Source: a virus
DNA: 40,313 bases
IMG/VR virus record: IMGVR_UViG_3300036985_001336
Coordinates: 1-40,313 of that record
Reading direction: 5' to 3' (one strand)
In this document: positions 22,547 to 29,603 of the stretch, piece after piece
Layout: every line of letters begins with the position of its first letter
How positions within the stretch are numbered: the first letter of the stretch is position 1
The notes under the pieces: generated by a model
Told to the model about the DNA's origin: nothing
What the model saw: only the letters and a program-made list of their open reading frames with translations
Databases searched by the model: none
Program-made: the position numbers and the translations under genes

Positions 22547-23824
22547 ATGAGTGCATTTGATGATTATCTACAACTATTAAATAATAATCCTAAGATGGAT
22601 ACCACCAAGCGGTGGGCAAACAAGTTAGGTAATAACGTAAAAACTGGTATAGAGGATAACTTACCAAAGGGCGCCAACCCAACTGCTATGATAGATTTTG
22701 CTTCTGGTAATAATCCTATTAGTCATGTTGCAAGTATGATTGGTAGTATGCGCCTACCTAGTGATACTATAAGAGCGCACGATTGGTTAGATAATAAATA
22801 CCAAGATGTAACTCAAAAACAAGGTAATATACTTAATACTGTACAATCTTACTTTAAGAAAAATTGGGGTGGTGACAATGACCAATTAGTTAAGTATATA
22901 GACGAAGGCGGAAGATTAAATGGTCGTGTTGGACCATCATTGCAAAATCCTACCAATGGTCCTCTGTTGGCTAAAAACTACTCTAGGTCTGCAATAGCCA
23001 ACATGCTAGATACGGCAAACAATGGTAAACACTCATACACCGATGATAATGCTAGTATTTATTATACTCATGGTACTGCTCAAGATGACTTAGTTGATAC
23101 ACCAACACAAAAAATAATGGACTACATTAACGAACGTGGCAATGTTAATGATGAATATGAACGACATATTGGTAGCATACAAAATGTTGCAGATACGGCC
23201 AGAGGCTATAGAGGTACTAATCAAATAGCAAAAACTGATGCAGGTAGATACTTTGAAAACCTTAATGATTTACACTATCTACGAGGACTTAAAAAAAGTC
23301 AATTACCTGGTGAAGATTTGGCAGGCTCACACCCAAAATGGGATGTCAGAGAAATTGCAGAGAAAGCATCCGGTAACGCAAATAGGACATCACTAATAGA
23401 TTTATTAAAGCAGTCAAATGAATATGATGACTATATGGTTACTGACGTAGCAAAAAACAAACTTAAGATACAGCAAGATAAACAATTGGCTAGAGCCACA
23501 CCTGTGCATAATATCGGTGATGAGTTCACTTGGTACCAAGTACCCGATTCTAAGGCAGCTAAAGTTGAAGGTCAATTAAGAGACAATTGTCTAAAAGAAG
23601 ATTGGATGTGTAATATGATTGACCAAGGTGAATCTGTAATATACTCACTAAGAGACAAAAATGGTAGGCCAAAAGTTACTGCAGAACTTGGTGACACTGG
23701 CGGTGGTTCACCTGGCTGGGTACAATTTAAAGGTATGTCTAATTCAGAACCAAAGGCAAAATATCAGCCATACATTGATTCACTAACTAAAGACTATGAA
23801 CCATATCCAGGTTACAAGGATTAA
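22547..23824 (+). CDS. PcfJ-like C-terminal domain protein, last gene of the late module (425 aa)
   Basis: The first 320 residues are polar and helical, with no recognised domain, but their Asn/Lys-rich style resembles the preceding ejection proteins. Residues 321-410 resemble the PcfJ-like domain: GDEFTWYQV, a Cys in LRDNCLKEDW (C348), GESVIYSLRDKNGRPKVTAEL (around 361-381) and WVQFKGMSNSEP. In PcfJ-like proteins, known from plasmid conjugation loci and phages, the Cys and SLRD.xG.P..T.E pattern is conserved but the biochemical role is unclear. AAGG precedes the start. It ends with stop codons overlapping those of the opposing Lar-like gene. Confidence 0.65.
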   Translation: MSAFDDYLQLLNNNPKMDTTKRWANKLGNNVKTGIEDNLPKGANPTAMIDFASGNNPISHVASMIGSMRLPSDTIRAHDWLDNKYQDVTQKQGNILNTVQSYFKKNWGGDNDQLVKYIDEGGRLNGRVGPSLQNPTNGPLLAKNYSRSAIANMLDTANNGKHSYTDDNASIYYTHGTAQDDLVDTPTQKIMDYINERGNVNDEYERHIGSIQNVADTARGYRGTNQIAKTDAGRYFENLNDLHYLRGLKKSQLPGEDLAGSHPKWDVREIAEKASGNANRTSLIDLLKQSNEYDDYMVTDVAKNKLKIQQDKQLARATPVHNIGDEFTWYQVPDSKAAKVEGQLRDNCLKEDWMCNMIDQGESVIYSLRDKNGRPKVTAELGDTGGGSPGWVQFKGMSNSEPKAKYQPYIDSLTKDYEPYPGYKD

Positions 23825-24033
23825 CGTCCATACCTTAAGTTCCATAAATCTATAATTTTTACTATATTTGAACGAGAGTGTGTTAATTTAGCCATAACTG
23901 GACTTGGGCCATATGATAGACAGTTGTTACAAGATATGTACATATCATATTCAGTTGGCACTTTTATATTACTACTACCACAGAAAGGACATGGTAGTAG
24001 TTCTTTTTTATTTACTAATGTTAGCACTGTCAT
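23821..24033 (-). CDS. Lar-like zinc-ribbon protein (70 aa)
   Basis: LLPCPFCGSSNIKV (12-25), then ISCNNCLSYGP (33-43) and a C-terminal IVKIIDLWNLRYGR follow the restriction-alleviation (Lar) family pattern: L.PCPFCG..., a second CxxC, and A...WN.R. The four Cys bind zinc. Rac-prophage Lar relieves EcoK restriction by modulating the host modification enzyme, but most phage relatives are untested. It is the last gene of the minus-strand module and overlaps the ligase start (4 bases). Confidence 0.75.
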   Translation of the reverse strand: MTVLTLVNKKELLPCPFCGSSNIKVPTEYDMYISCNNCLSYGPSPVMAKLTHSRSNIVKIIDLWNLRYGR

Positions 24034-25082
24034 ATATCAGTCCTCCAATCTATAGCTGATGGATGGAATGGTTTACCATCATTAGTCCATTCAAAGAACT
24101 CAACTGTTATCCATCTACCAATATATTTTTCTTTGTTGTTGTATATATGGTATTTATTTTCTATTGTGCCTGGTGCACTAACTCTAAATGATTTTGTACC
24201 AACATTGCATTCTAGTATAGCCCAACCATCTTTTGATGGTAGTATATTAATAACTAAAAATTCTTGGTCCATACACTTCTTAACTTTAACTAGAGAGTTA
24301 CTACGTTTACCAGCTTCGTAACCTTTATCGCCATGTCTAAGTATTAGACCTTCATAGCCATCATGTATAGACTCATCTAGTTCATCTTTAAGTACTATGC
24401 CCGGAGTCCATATCTTAGTTGGTGCAACAGTTATATTATCACCCCAATCATTGTATTGTAAAATATCTAATCTATGTTGGTAACTAATATCGGCCATGTA
24501 ATCATACGCTACGTATTGTAACATAACACTACCTGGTTGTTTACGTCTAATTAGACTACCAAGGTCTTGCAATGGAGTATTGTGTATGTACAATTCACCA
24601 TCTAATGTCTGACCGGGTCTGAGTTTAATACTTTTTAAAATATGACCAATACTTTCTATTGGTTTACCATTTCGTGAGTATGCAATTATCTCTTCACCAG
24701 TGTTGGTAATTATACAACGATGACCATTATACTTCATTTGTATAAAGCAATTAGAATAATCTATACCACTTATTTTATCAAACCTTTGTGCCAGCATTGG
24801 TTTTAATAAGTCCATAGAGTTCATACCGATATTAAGTTTGGCTTCTTCTATAGACAGTCTATAACCTTTATCTATCTGTTTGTTTATTCTTGACATTATA
24901 CGAGAGTCTATCTGCTCTAGTAGACTTCTACCCGATTGGTTTACTTCTACCTGTTCTTCGACAGTTTGCATTACACCACCTATTATACCAAACACTATAT
25001 GTATAACATTACTTTTACTATATATGTTCCATACGTATACTTGGTTACCTGAAGTTATTTTATATAATGTATATTTATTCAT
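24030..25082 (-). CDS. ATP-dependent DNA ligase with N-terminal WGR domain
   Basis: Seals nicks during replication. Residues 1-75 resemble a WGR domain (YTLYKITSGNQVYVWNI, VFGIIGGV, LDKGY-type end), a nucleic-acid-binding module also found in PARPs. The catalytic core has motif I MKYNG with Lys117 as the adenylated residue; Asn119 replaces the usual Asp of KxDG. Motif III is AYSRNG (134-139), then LDGELY (160-165), motif IV YEGLILR (243-249) and motif V VKVKK (265-269). The C-terminal OB-like part ends WITVEFFEWTNDGKPFHP. 350 aa is a normal viral ligase size. It overlaps the genes on both sides. Confidence 0.88.
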   Translation of the reverse strand: MNKYTLYKITSGNQVYVWNIYSKSNVIHIVFGIIGGVMQTVEEQVEVNQSGRSLLEQIDSRIMSRINKQIDKGYRLSIEEAKLNIGMNSMDLLKPMLAQRFDKISGIDYSNCFIQMKYNGHRCIITNTGEEIIAYSRNGKPIESIGHILKSIKLRPGQTLDGELYIHNTPLQDLGSLIRRKQPGSVMLQYVAYDYMADISYQHRLDILQYNDWGDNITVAPTKIWTPGIVLKDELDESIHDGYEGLILRHGDKGYEAGKRSNSLVKVKKCMDQEFLVINILPSKDGWAILECNVGTKSFRVSAPGTIENKYHIYNNKEKYIGRWITVEFFEWTNDGKPFHPSAIDWRTDI

Positions 25083-25282
25083 TTTAGTATATTATAGTTT
25101 TGTGTTAAAAATGCTATCATTAATTTGTTATATTCAAAACATGGTCTTATACGTTGTATGCCATATACGTCATTAGCCTCTCTAAAACCTGGTAAGTGGC
25201 TTGTGGAAAATCTTTTGCCTGTTCTACGACGTTTATCATATTCAGTATGGTATTCTTGCTTGGAAAGTCTCTTTTTTGTCAT
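25079..25282 (-). CDS. Small basic protein (67 aa)
   Basis: Lys/Arg-rich N-terminus (MTKKRLSKQEYHTEYDKRRR) then GFREANDVYGIQRIRPCFEYNKLMIAFL. It overlaps the ligase start by 4 bases, so the two are translationally coupled. It may bind nucleic acid, judged by charge only. No family recognised. There is no good ribosome site before its ATG, which follows the terminator-like hairpin at 25294-25321. Confidence 0.55.
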   Translation of the reverse strand: MTKKRLSKQEYHTEYDKRRRTGKRFSTSHLPGFREANDVYGIQRIRPCFEYNKLMIAFLTQNYNILK

Positions 25283-25293
25283 ATGCGTACCAG

Positions 25294-25321
25294 TAAAAAG
25301 AAGGTGGCATTACACCACCTT
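25294..25321 (-). terminator. Minus-strand intrinsic terminator after the 98-aa acidic gene
   Basis: On the minus strand AAGGTGG (25321-25315) pairs with CCACCTT (25307-25301) around a 7-base loop, followed by CTTTTTA. A second stem, GCCTAAT/ATTAGGC (25329-25335/25350-25356), overlaps the stop codon of the upstream gene. It would reduce transcription into the ligase genes. Confidence 0.7.
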
Positions 25322-25350
25322 TGAATGTGCCTAATTTTTCGAAGACACGA

Positions 25351-25647
25351 TTAGGCAACGTGTTGTTCAAATTGATCGTCCCATCTTATAGAGTTATGGT
25401 AATCACTAATTGAATCTACTATATCATTTAATGCGTCTACAGATAGTACACCAAGTAAGTCTACATACTCTGGTTTATCATCTTTATCTGCAGGCATTGG
25501 GCAACGTACTGCTAGTATCTCTATCTCTTCTGGTTCGTCAGGATATGAGTCCTCCCATGGGCCACTATACACTCCTGTCACTGCTGCTGAATAATCAAAA
25601 TCAACTTCCATGTCAACTCCTGCTACTACCACATCTAATGTACTCAT
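25351..25647 (-). CDS. Acidic early protein (98 aa)
   Basis: Strongly acidic: VDMEVDFDYSAAVTGVYSG, then PWEDSYPDEPEEIEILAVRCP and DALNDIVDSISDYHNS. The strand-rich first half with GPWEDSYPDEPEE resembles small phage proteins I have seen annotated hypothetical. The charge pattern would fit a DNA mimic or an inhibitor of a host DNA-binding enzyme, but that is a guess. An AGGTGA ribosome site, its own promoter candidate (25675-25683) and a terminator make it a separately controlled unit. Confidence 0.65.
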   Translation of the reverse strand: MSTLDVVVAGVDMEVDFDYSAAVTGVYSGPWEDSYPDEPEEIEILAVRCPMPADKDDKPEYVDLLGVLSVDALNDIVDSISDYHNSIRWDDQFEQHVA

Positions 25648-25674
25648 AAGTCACCTGTATTATTATTGAAATTT

Positions 25675-25683
25675 ATTATATCA
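25675..25683 (-). promoter_or_regulatory. Extended -10 promoter (TGATATAAT) for the acidic gene
   Basis: TGATATAAT on the minus strand in the 59-base gap between the dCMP deaminase and the 98-aa gene, identical to the -10 region of the terL promoter and of the promoters at 29572 and 38972. The -35 region is weak. The start is expected near 25668. Confidence 0.5.
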
Positions 25684-25706
25684 AAAATATACTATATATA
25701 AAACTT

Positions 25707-26141
25707 TTATTTTATTTGTGTCCAATATCTGTCACCATTTGCTATCCATAAATCTTCTGCTCTATATACATCTACGTATTCTTCGCTAAAATATATATGT
25801 TTACAATTGGTATTCATTAGCATTTTTAAACAGTGCATACATGGTGAGGTTGTTACAAATATTGCTTCTATACTATCTATGTTTGAACATTGCATTAATG
25901 CGTTTTGTTCTGCATGTATAGCTTCACATAAATCTAGTCTTGTACCAGATGGACTCAATGCACCTTTACATGGTTCATCTATGCAATGTAATAGTTCTTT
26001 TGCATTGCCATTATAGCCAGAACCAATTATTCGCCAATGGTCGTCTACTATAATGGCACCTACTTGACGTCTACTACATGTAGATAGTTTTGCTAATAAT
26101 TTGGCCATTTCTAAAAATGTTTTAATTTTTGATGGCCTCAT
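25707..26141 (-). CDS. dCMP deaminase
   Basis: Zinc enzyme converting dCMP to dUMP, the substrate for thymidylate synthase. Zinc and proton-shuttle motif HAEQNA (H76, E78) and PCMHC (C101, C104) are intact. RRQVGAIIVDDHWRIIGSGYNG (about 24-45) matches the family N-terminus. A pair of extra Cys/His residues (LHCIDEPCKG, 51-60) may bind a structural zinc, as in T4-type enzymes. 144 aa is compact but complete. It is the end of the nucleotide operon, 1 base from the dUTPase gene. Confidence 0.92.
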   Translation of the reverse strand: MRPSKIKTFLEMAKLLAKLSTCSRRQVGAIIVDDHWRIIGSGYNGNAKELLHCIDEPCKGALSPSGTRLDLCEAIHAEQNALMQCSNIDSIEAIFVTTSPCMHCLKMLMNTNCKHIYFSEEYVDVYRAEDLWIANGDRYWTQIK

Positions 26142-26142
26142 A

Positions 26143-26541
26143 CTAGTAACCTTTAGTTTGTCTTATTATATTTTTGTTAAGTACTTTGTTATACTCATCA
26201 TCTATATTGCTTGGTGTTATACCAACTGCTAAGCATATGTTTAAACAAAAACATAGCATATCTATAGCTTCAGATTTTATGGCATCTGTTGGTATAAATT
26301 CTTTACAGTATATTGCAGGATATTTTTTAGACCATGGTTTAAGTATAGCCCTATCACCGCCACCTATGGCTATTAATAATTCTACTACTTCTTCTTGCAT
26401 ACTGAATGCATGACTTTTTATATGCTCACATAACATGCCATTTGGTATTGAAGGAAAATCAGATATGTTTATTTCTGGAGTATTTTGTACTTCGGCTATT
26501 AGTTTTTGTAATTCTTGTTGTTTATATAGTATTGTGTTCAT
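26143..26541 (-). CDS. Dimeric dUTPase-like all-alpha NTP pyrophosphatase (132 aa)
   Basis: Likely hydrolyses dUTP to dUMP, feeding ThyX and keeping uracil out of DNA. Metal-binding helices are visible: QEEVVELL with E50, E51 and E54, and KSEAIDMLCFCLN with E91 and D94, followed by YNKVLNKNIIRQTKGY with N123 and R127. The E..E/E..D arrangement is the MazG/dUTPase-2 superfamily signature. The order and the EAIDML motif favour dimeric dUTPase. It is shorter than cellular enzymes, like other phage forms. Specificity for dUTP or dCTP is not decidable from sequence. Confidence 0.78.
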   Translation of the reverse strand: MNTILYKQQELQKLIAEVQNTPEINISDFPSIPNGMLCEHIKSHAFSMQEEVVELLIAIGGGDRAILKPWSKKYPAIYCKEFIPTDAIKSEAIDMLCFCLNICLAVGITPSNIDDEYNKVLNKNIIRQTKGY

Positions 26542-26578
26542 AAATCACCATAAAAATTGCCATCCTTGGCAGTTGATA

Positions 26579-27469
26579 TTATACGTTTAGTATATCTGCT
26601 ATTATTGATTGTCTTAAAGCTTCATATTGTTCATAGCCAAGAAATTCACTTCTTGGTTTGTCATACAGAAATTGTGATTCACTCCATTCAAACGTATCAT
26701 TCTTTGGTAAAGGCGGAAATATATTTGTTTTACCATTGGAGCATTGCTTAACATAAAACCAATCTGGTGCAGTAAAATCAATTAAGTTTTTCAAGAATGG
26801 ATAGATTTTTACTACTTCAAACCATAATTTCATAGCTATAATTACGTCTGACCATGGTTGTATTTGCTCATCGCATCTTAGATTACAATAAGCTATAACA
26901 TCTTTTATGGTACCTCTACATATGTAGAATTTTTCATATGCTGCCGGCATTATGGTTCTAGCTTCTAGCATATCAATTTGTTTACAATCAACCATTTTCA
27001 TATATAAGTCATGTGCCTTCTGGCATATATCTAAATACTCATCTAGGAAGTCTGATTCTGCTATTTGAGGTGATACCAATATTCTATCATTACGCATATC
27101 TCTATCTGCTTGTGTCTGTGCAGAAAAAGAAAACATACGATGTCTAATAAGATGCGTTGTGTCAATCATATCCATACCTTCAATAGTGAAAGTAAGATTA
27201 ACAATTTCCATTCCAGTTGGTAATATATTACCGGCAAACAATTCTTTTAAAACTTTATCTATGCTATCAAATGGACCATAGTTAAGTCTATCATTCCAAG
27301 TGTTTGTCATAAAAACACCCACCATATTTTTTACTTCTTCAACGCTTGGTGCATGTACTATTTTTACGTTTATAGCGTCTAAATGGTCTACAAATACTAA
27401 ATTACCAGGTTCGTCCCATTTAGGTGAAACATACATTGGCTCATGTTCTATATTGTTATTTTTTGGCAT
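26579..27469 (-). CDS. thyX: Flavin-dependent thymidylate synthase (ThyX)
   Basis: Converts dUMP to dTMP using methylenetetrahydrofolate, FAD and NADPH. The signature RHR..(S)..S region appears as RHRMFSFSAQTQADRD (109-124), with a Thr where the last Ser of RHRx7S usually stands. EARTIMPAAYEKFYICRGTIKDVIAYCNLR (169-198) matches the C-terminal substrate and FAD-contact helices. 296 aa is slightly longer than average, with an extra C-terminal tail that ends GYEQYEALRQSI. It overlaps its upstream neighbour by 14 bases. Together with dCMP deaminase and dUTPase it forms a complete dTMP route. Confidence 0.88.
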   Translation of the reverse strand: MPKNNNIEHEPMYVSPKWDEPGNLVFVDHLDAINVKIVHAPSVEEVKNMVGVFMTNTWNDRLNYGPFDSIDKVLKELFAGNILPTGMEIVNLTFTIEGMDMIDTTHLIRHRMFSFSAQTQADRDMRNDRILVSPQIAESDFLDEYLDICQKAHDLYMKMVDCKQIDMLEARTIMPAAYEKFYICRGTIKDVIAYCNLRCDEQIQPWSDVIIAMKLWFEVVKIYPFLKNLIDFTAPDWFYVKQCSNGKTNIFPPLPKNDTFEWSESQFLYDKPRSEFLGYEQYEALRQSIIADILNV

Positions 27470-27743
27470 CTTGCTCTCCGATTATTGTATACGCCATTTG
27501 TGCGTAATGTGCTATTTTAATTAAGTCTAATTGTTCTTGGCCAGGTCTGCTATTCTTACCAGCTCTAGCTAAATATTTTTTCATGCTACGAACACAATCT
27601 TCTAAGTTATAGTCTGATGCAATATCTTCTCCTTTGTCGCCATATTGTGGTATAGTATAAGACTCTATATGAGAACTTACTTCATCTGCAAATCCTAACC
27701 ATTCTTTATTTCTTACTGATATTTTTACGTCTCTTAGACTCAT
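27456..27743 (-). CDS. Conserved phage protein of the nucleotide operon (95 aa)
   Basis: LGFADEVSSHIESYTIPQYGDKGEDIASDY then EDCVRSMKKYLARAGKNSRPGQEQLDLIKIAHYAQMAYTI. The YTIPQYGDKG and KYL.R.GKN.RPGQE..DL.K..HY.Q.A patterns recur in phage proteins beside thymidylate synthase genes, where they are annotated as unknown. All-helical and small, without Cys or catalytic clusters. It overlaps ThyX (14 bases) and the TylF-like gene (4 bases, ATGA), so it is probably a partner or regulator in nucleotide synthesis. Confidence 0.68.
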   Translation of the reverse strand: MSLRDVKISVRNKEWLGFADEVSSHIESYTIPQYGDKGEDIASDYNLEDCVRSMKKYLARAGKNSRPGQEQLDLIKIAHYAQMAYTIIGEQDAKK

Positions 27744-28411
27744 TTTAATATCACCATTTGACCTGTTGGTAAATAAATCTTTTTTTCACAATGAAATTCA
27801 TCGACAGCTTTCTTTATGCCTGGCGTCATCCATACACCATAGTCATCAAGTATTATTATACCATTATCGTATAATCTATCGTATATAAATTTTAATGCGT
27901 GTACAGTTGGTTCATATAAATCCATGTCTAAATGTGCAAAAGCTATTTTATCATCTTCATGGTCTTTAAAAGTATATGGTACACAACCTTTAACTATCTC
28001 TGCTCCTTTTATATATTCAGATACATCACCACCATTATAGTCACCATTTTCCATTAAATCAAATTCACCAGAACCTGTTAAACCTTCAAACGTATCAAAA
28101 GCTTTAACATGTCTGCCCATGTCTAGCATCATTCTAGTTACACCACCTGTGTATACACCACATTCATAACATATACCTGGTGGCGCGATATTTAAAAATT
28201 GTTTTATCATATAGAGTCTATCCATAGATAGCGCACTTGTGTAACATGGTTCATCTAACCAAGGTTTCCATTTAGCTACAGTCATACCTTCAAAAGTAGC
28301 ACCATAGTTATTTGGTCCTTTTAAAGAGTATGTATCTATTATATTAAGTACAATATCTTTAGCTATATCACGTTCTTTTTTATTTTTGTTTATTAACTCT
28401 TTTATGCTCAT
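27740..28411 (-). CDS. TylF/macrocin O-methyltransferase-like protein (223 aa)
   Basis: SAM-dependent methyltransferase fold: YECGVYTGGVTRMM (82-95) as the SAM loop, FDTFEGLTG (105-113), FAHLDMDLYEPTVHALKF (158-175) and IIILDDYG (185-192) with the metal-binding acidic pair, as in TylF/MycF sugar O-methyltransferases. The ATG at 28411 has AAGGTG 6 bases upstream. A GTG three codons earlier is less likely. It overlaps the HD nucleotidase by 32 bases and lies inside a nucleotide operon, which is odd for a sugar methyltransferase. Methylation of a nucleotide, nucleoside sugar or host glycan is possible. Substrate unknown. Confidence 0.78.
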   Translation of the reverse strand: MSIKELINKNKKERDIAKDIVLNIIDTYSLKGPNNYGATFEGMTVAKWKPWLDEPCYTSALSMDRLYMIKQFLNIAPPGICYECGVYTGGVTRMMLDMGRHVKAFDTFEGLTGSGEFDLMENGDYNGGDVSEYIKGAEIVKGCVPYTFKDHEDDKIAFAHLDMDLYEPTVHALKFIYDRLYDNGIIILDDYGVWMTPGIKKAVDEFHCEKKIYLPTGQMVILK

Positions 28412-28904
28412 GTAGCTCACCTTCTAATTTATAAGTTCTATATGTAGCATCTTCTACTACACTTTTAAAATATGCATTATTGCCCATATTTACTTCACCT
28501 TGTGCATATTGTATTACTTGTAGTGTATCTGCATACTTTACAATTTTTGATTCTACAGACGTTGCTTCTTTATATTCTTTCCATAACTCATATGATACAG
28601 ATGAAAACTCAGTTTTTGCAATCTTTGCTTCTACAACTTCTACAGCTTTGGCTATACTAGGATAGGCTCTTTTGGTTGCCACAGTAATGTCATCTGTATA
28701 AGACTCAGTCCAATCATGTGATATGGCCATACAAGTGGCATGACCTATATCAAACTCATAGTCATCATACAACTTCATGACTATTGCAGCAACAAAAAAA
28801 GAATGTTCTGCAATGCTTTCATCATGTATTCTTGGTATTACTGAATATCTTTTTATATGCGCTAAATTTAACATTTGCATATAAAATTCTTGTACTGACT
28901 TCAT
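28380..28904 (-). CDS. HD-domain 5'-deoxynucleotidase (YfbR-like, 174 aa)
   Basis: Metal-dependent phosphohydrolase that removes the phosphate of dNMPs. HD motifs: R20..E29, AEHSF with H34, SHDWTE with H63 and D64 (catalytic Glu E67), and KYADTLQV with D126. Sequence order R...ES.AEHSF...HD..E..TDDI matches YfbR. In this operon it could produce deoxynucleosides for the deoxyribosyltransferase next door or break down host dNMP pools. A dATP triphosphohydrolase role (as in Z-genome phages) is less likely because no PurZ is present. Confidence 0.85.
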   Translation of the reverse strand: MKSVQEFYMQMLNLAHIKRYSVIPRIHDESIAEHSFFVAAIVMKLYDDYEFDIGHATCMAISHDWTESYTDDITVATKRAYPSIAKAVEVVEAKIAKTEFSSVSYELWKEYKEATSVESKIVKYADTLQVIQYAQGEVNMGNNAYFKSVVEDATYRTYKLEGELHEHKRVNKQK

Positions 28905-29335
28905 TCTATTTCACCACGATTAAGACCATCATCTAAGAAGTCATTATATTCTATAAAGTTTTTTAGTAGTTCATATAATTCAATCATACTATATGCTACA
29001 GCACCAGAGGCGGCTAACATTAAATTAAACTTTTGACCTGGTAGTCTATCTACCCACACATATATTATTGGTTTATCTACAGCAAATGCATAACCAGCTT
29101 CCCACATAGTGCCAACGTCTTTACCATTGGTTATTGCTACTATTAAATCACTAGACTCAATAGCATTACAGTTACCAAGTAGCACGTCTATGGCAGATGT
29201 TTCACCCGGTGTGTACATATTTTCATCTTTTGGTGAGAATATATCTATGTCTAAGTGTACTACAGTATCTTTTACCAATTCAAGTAAAGTCATTTGTTCT
29301 GGTGTAAACCATGGTGCCGCTATATATGCTCTCAT
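28901..29335 (-). CDS. Nucleoside 2-deoxyribosyltransferase (144 aa)
   Basis: Swaps the base of a 2'-deoxyribonucleoside. RAYIAAPWFTPEQ (2-14) forms the N-terminal base/sugar site, CNAIESSDLIVAI (56-68) carries D63, and GTMWEAGYAFA (75-85) has E79 as the likely catalytic nucleophile. The ATG at 29335 overlaps the upstream stop (ATGA) and has GGGAG 9 bases before it. An upstream in-frame start at 29362 adds nine residues without homology value. Adjacent to the HD nucleotidase, it could recycle or exchange bases, or make unusual deoxynucleosides. 144 aa is the normal family size. Confidence 0.85.
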   Translation of the reverse strand: MRAYIAAPWFTPEQMTLLELVKDTVVHLDIDIFSPKDENMYTPGETSAIDVLLGNCNAIESSDLIVAITNGKDVGTMWEAGYAFAVDKPIIYVWVDRLPGQKFNLMLAASGAVAYSMIELYELLKNFIEYNDFLDDGLNRGEIE

Positions 29336-29532
29336 AACTCTTCTCCCATTAAATATTCCCAATCATCTGGACAAAGCCCAGTTTTTATAAACTCTCTTTC
29401 ATCTGCACTAATATTTGACATAGCTTCTTGTATCACTGTGCCATGTAACCATTGAAACATTTGCTCTTCTGTTATATCAATATCTAATGTAACAGTTATT
29501 TTAGTTACTGGTGATGTTCTAGTTATTAACAT
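29332..29532 (-). CDS. Small conserved early protein (66 aa)
   Basis: First gene of the nucleotide operon. VTLDIDITEEQMFQWLHG then MSNISADEREFIKTGLCPDDWEYLMG. The LSADDREFI.TG..P.EWE type C-terminus recurs in small phage proteins of unknown role. It overlaps the deoxyribosyltransferase by 4 bases. It is preceded by a promoter and a leader hairpin (29550-29580). Confidence 0.65.
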   Translation of the reverse strand: MLITRTSPVTKITVTLDIDITEEQMFQWLHGTVIQEAMSNISADEREFIKTGLCPDDWEYLMGEEL

Positions 29533-29549
29533 TTTAGTTCCTATATTGG

Positions 29550-29580
29550 CATCATCTTATGATGACAGTCTATTATATCA
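29550..29580 (-). promoter_or_regulatory. Promoter TGATATAAT plus start-proximal hairpin (nucleotide operon)
   Basis: Minus-strand TGATATAAT (29580-29572) puts the start near 29565. CATCAT (29564-29559) pairs with ATGATG (29555-29550) around a 3-base loop directly at that point. The 71-base gap 29533-29603 thus holds a promoter and a 5'-end stem-loop, with the ribosome site AGGA further on. Confidence 0.6.
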
Positions 29581-29603
29581 TTTTTTTACTTATAATAATA
29601 CAT

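Noticed and set aside
28380-28904. Z-genome (2-aminoadenine) pathway, because of an HD phosphohydrolase, a MazG-like protein and a family A polymerase
   Set aside because: No PurZ is present, the HD protein matches YfbR rather than DatZ, and the all-alpha NTPase reads as dUTPase with ThyX and dCMP deaminase next to it.
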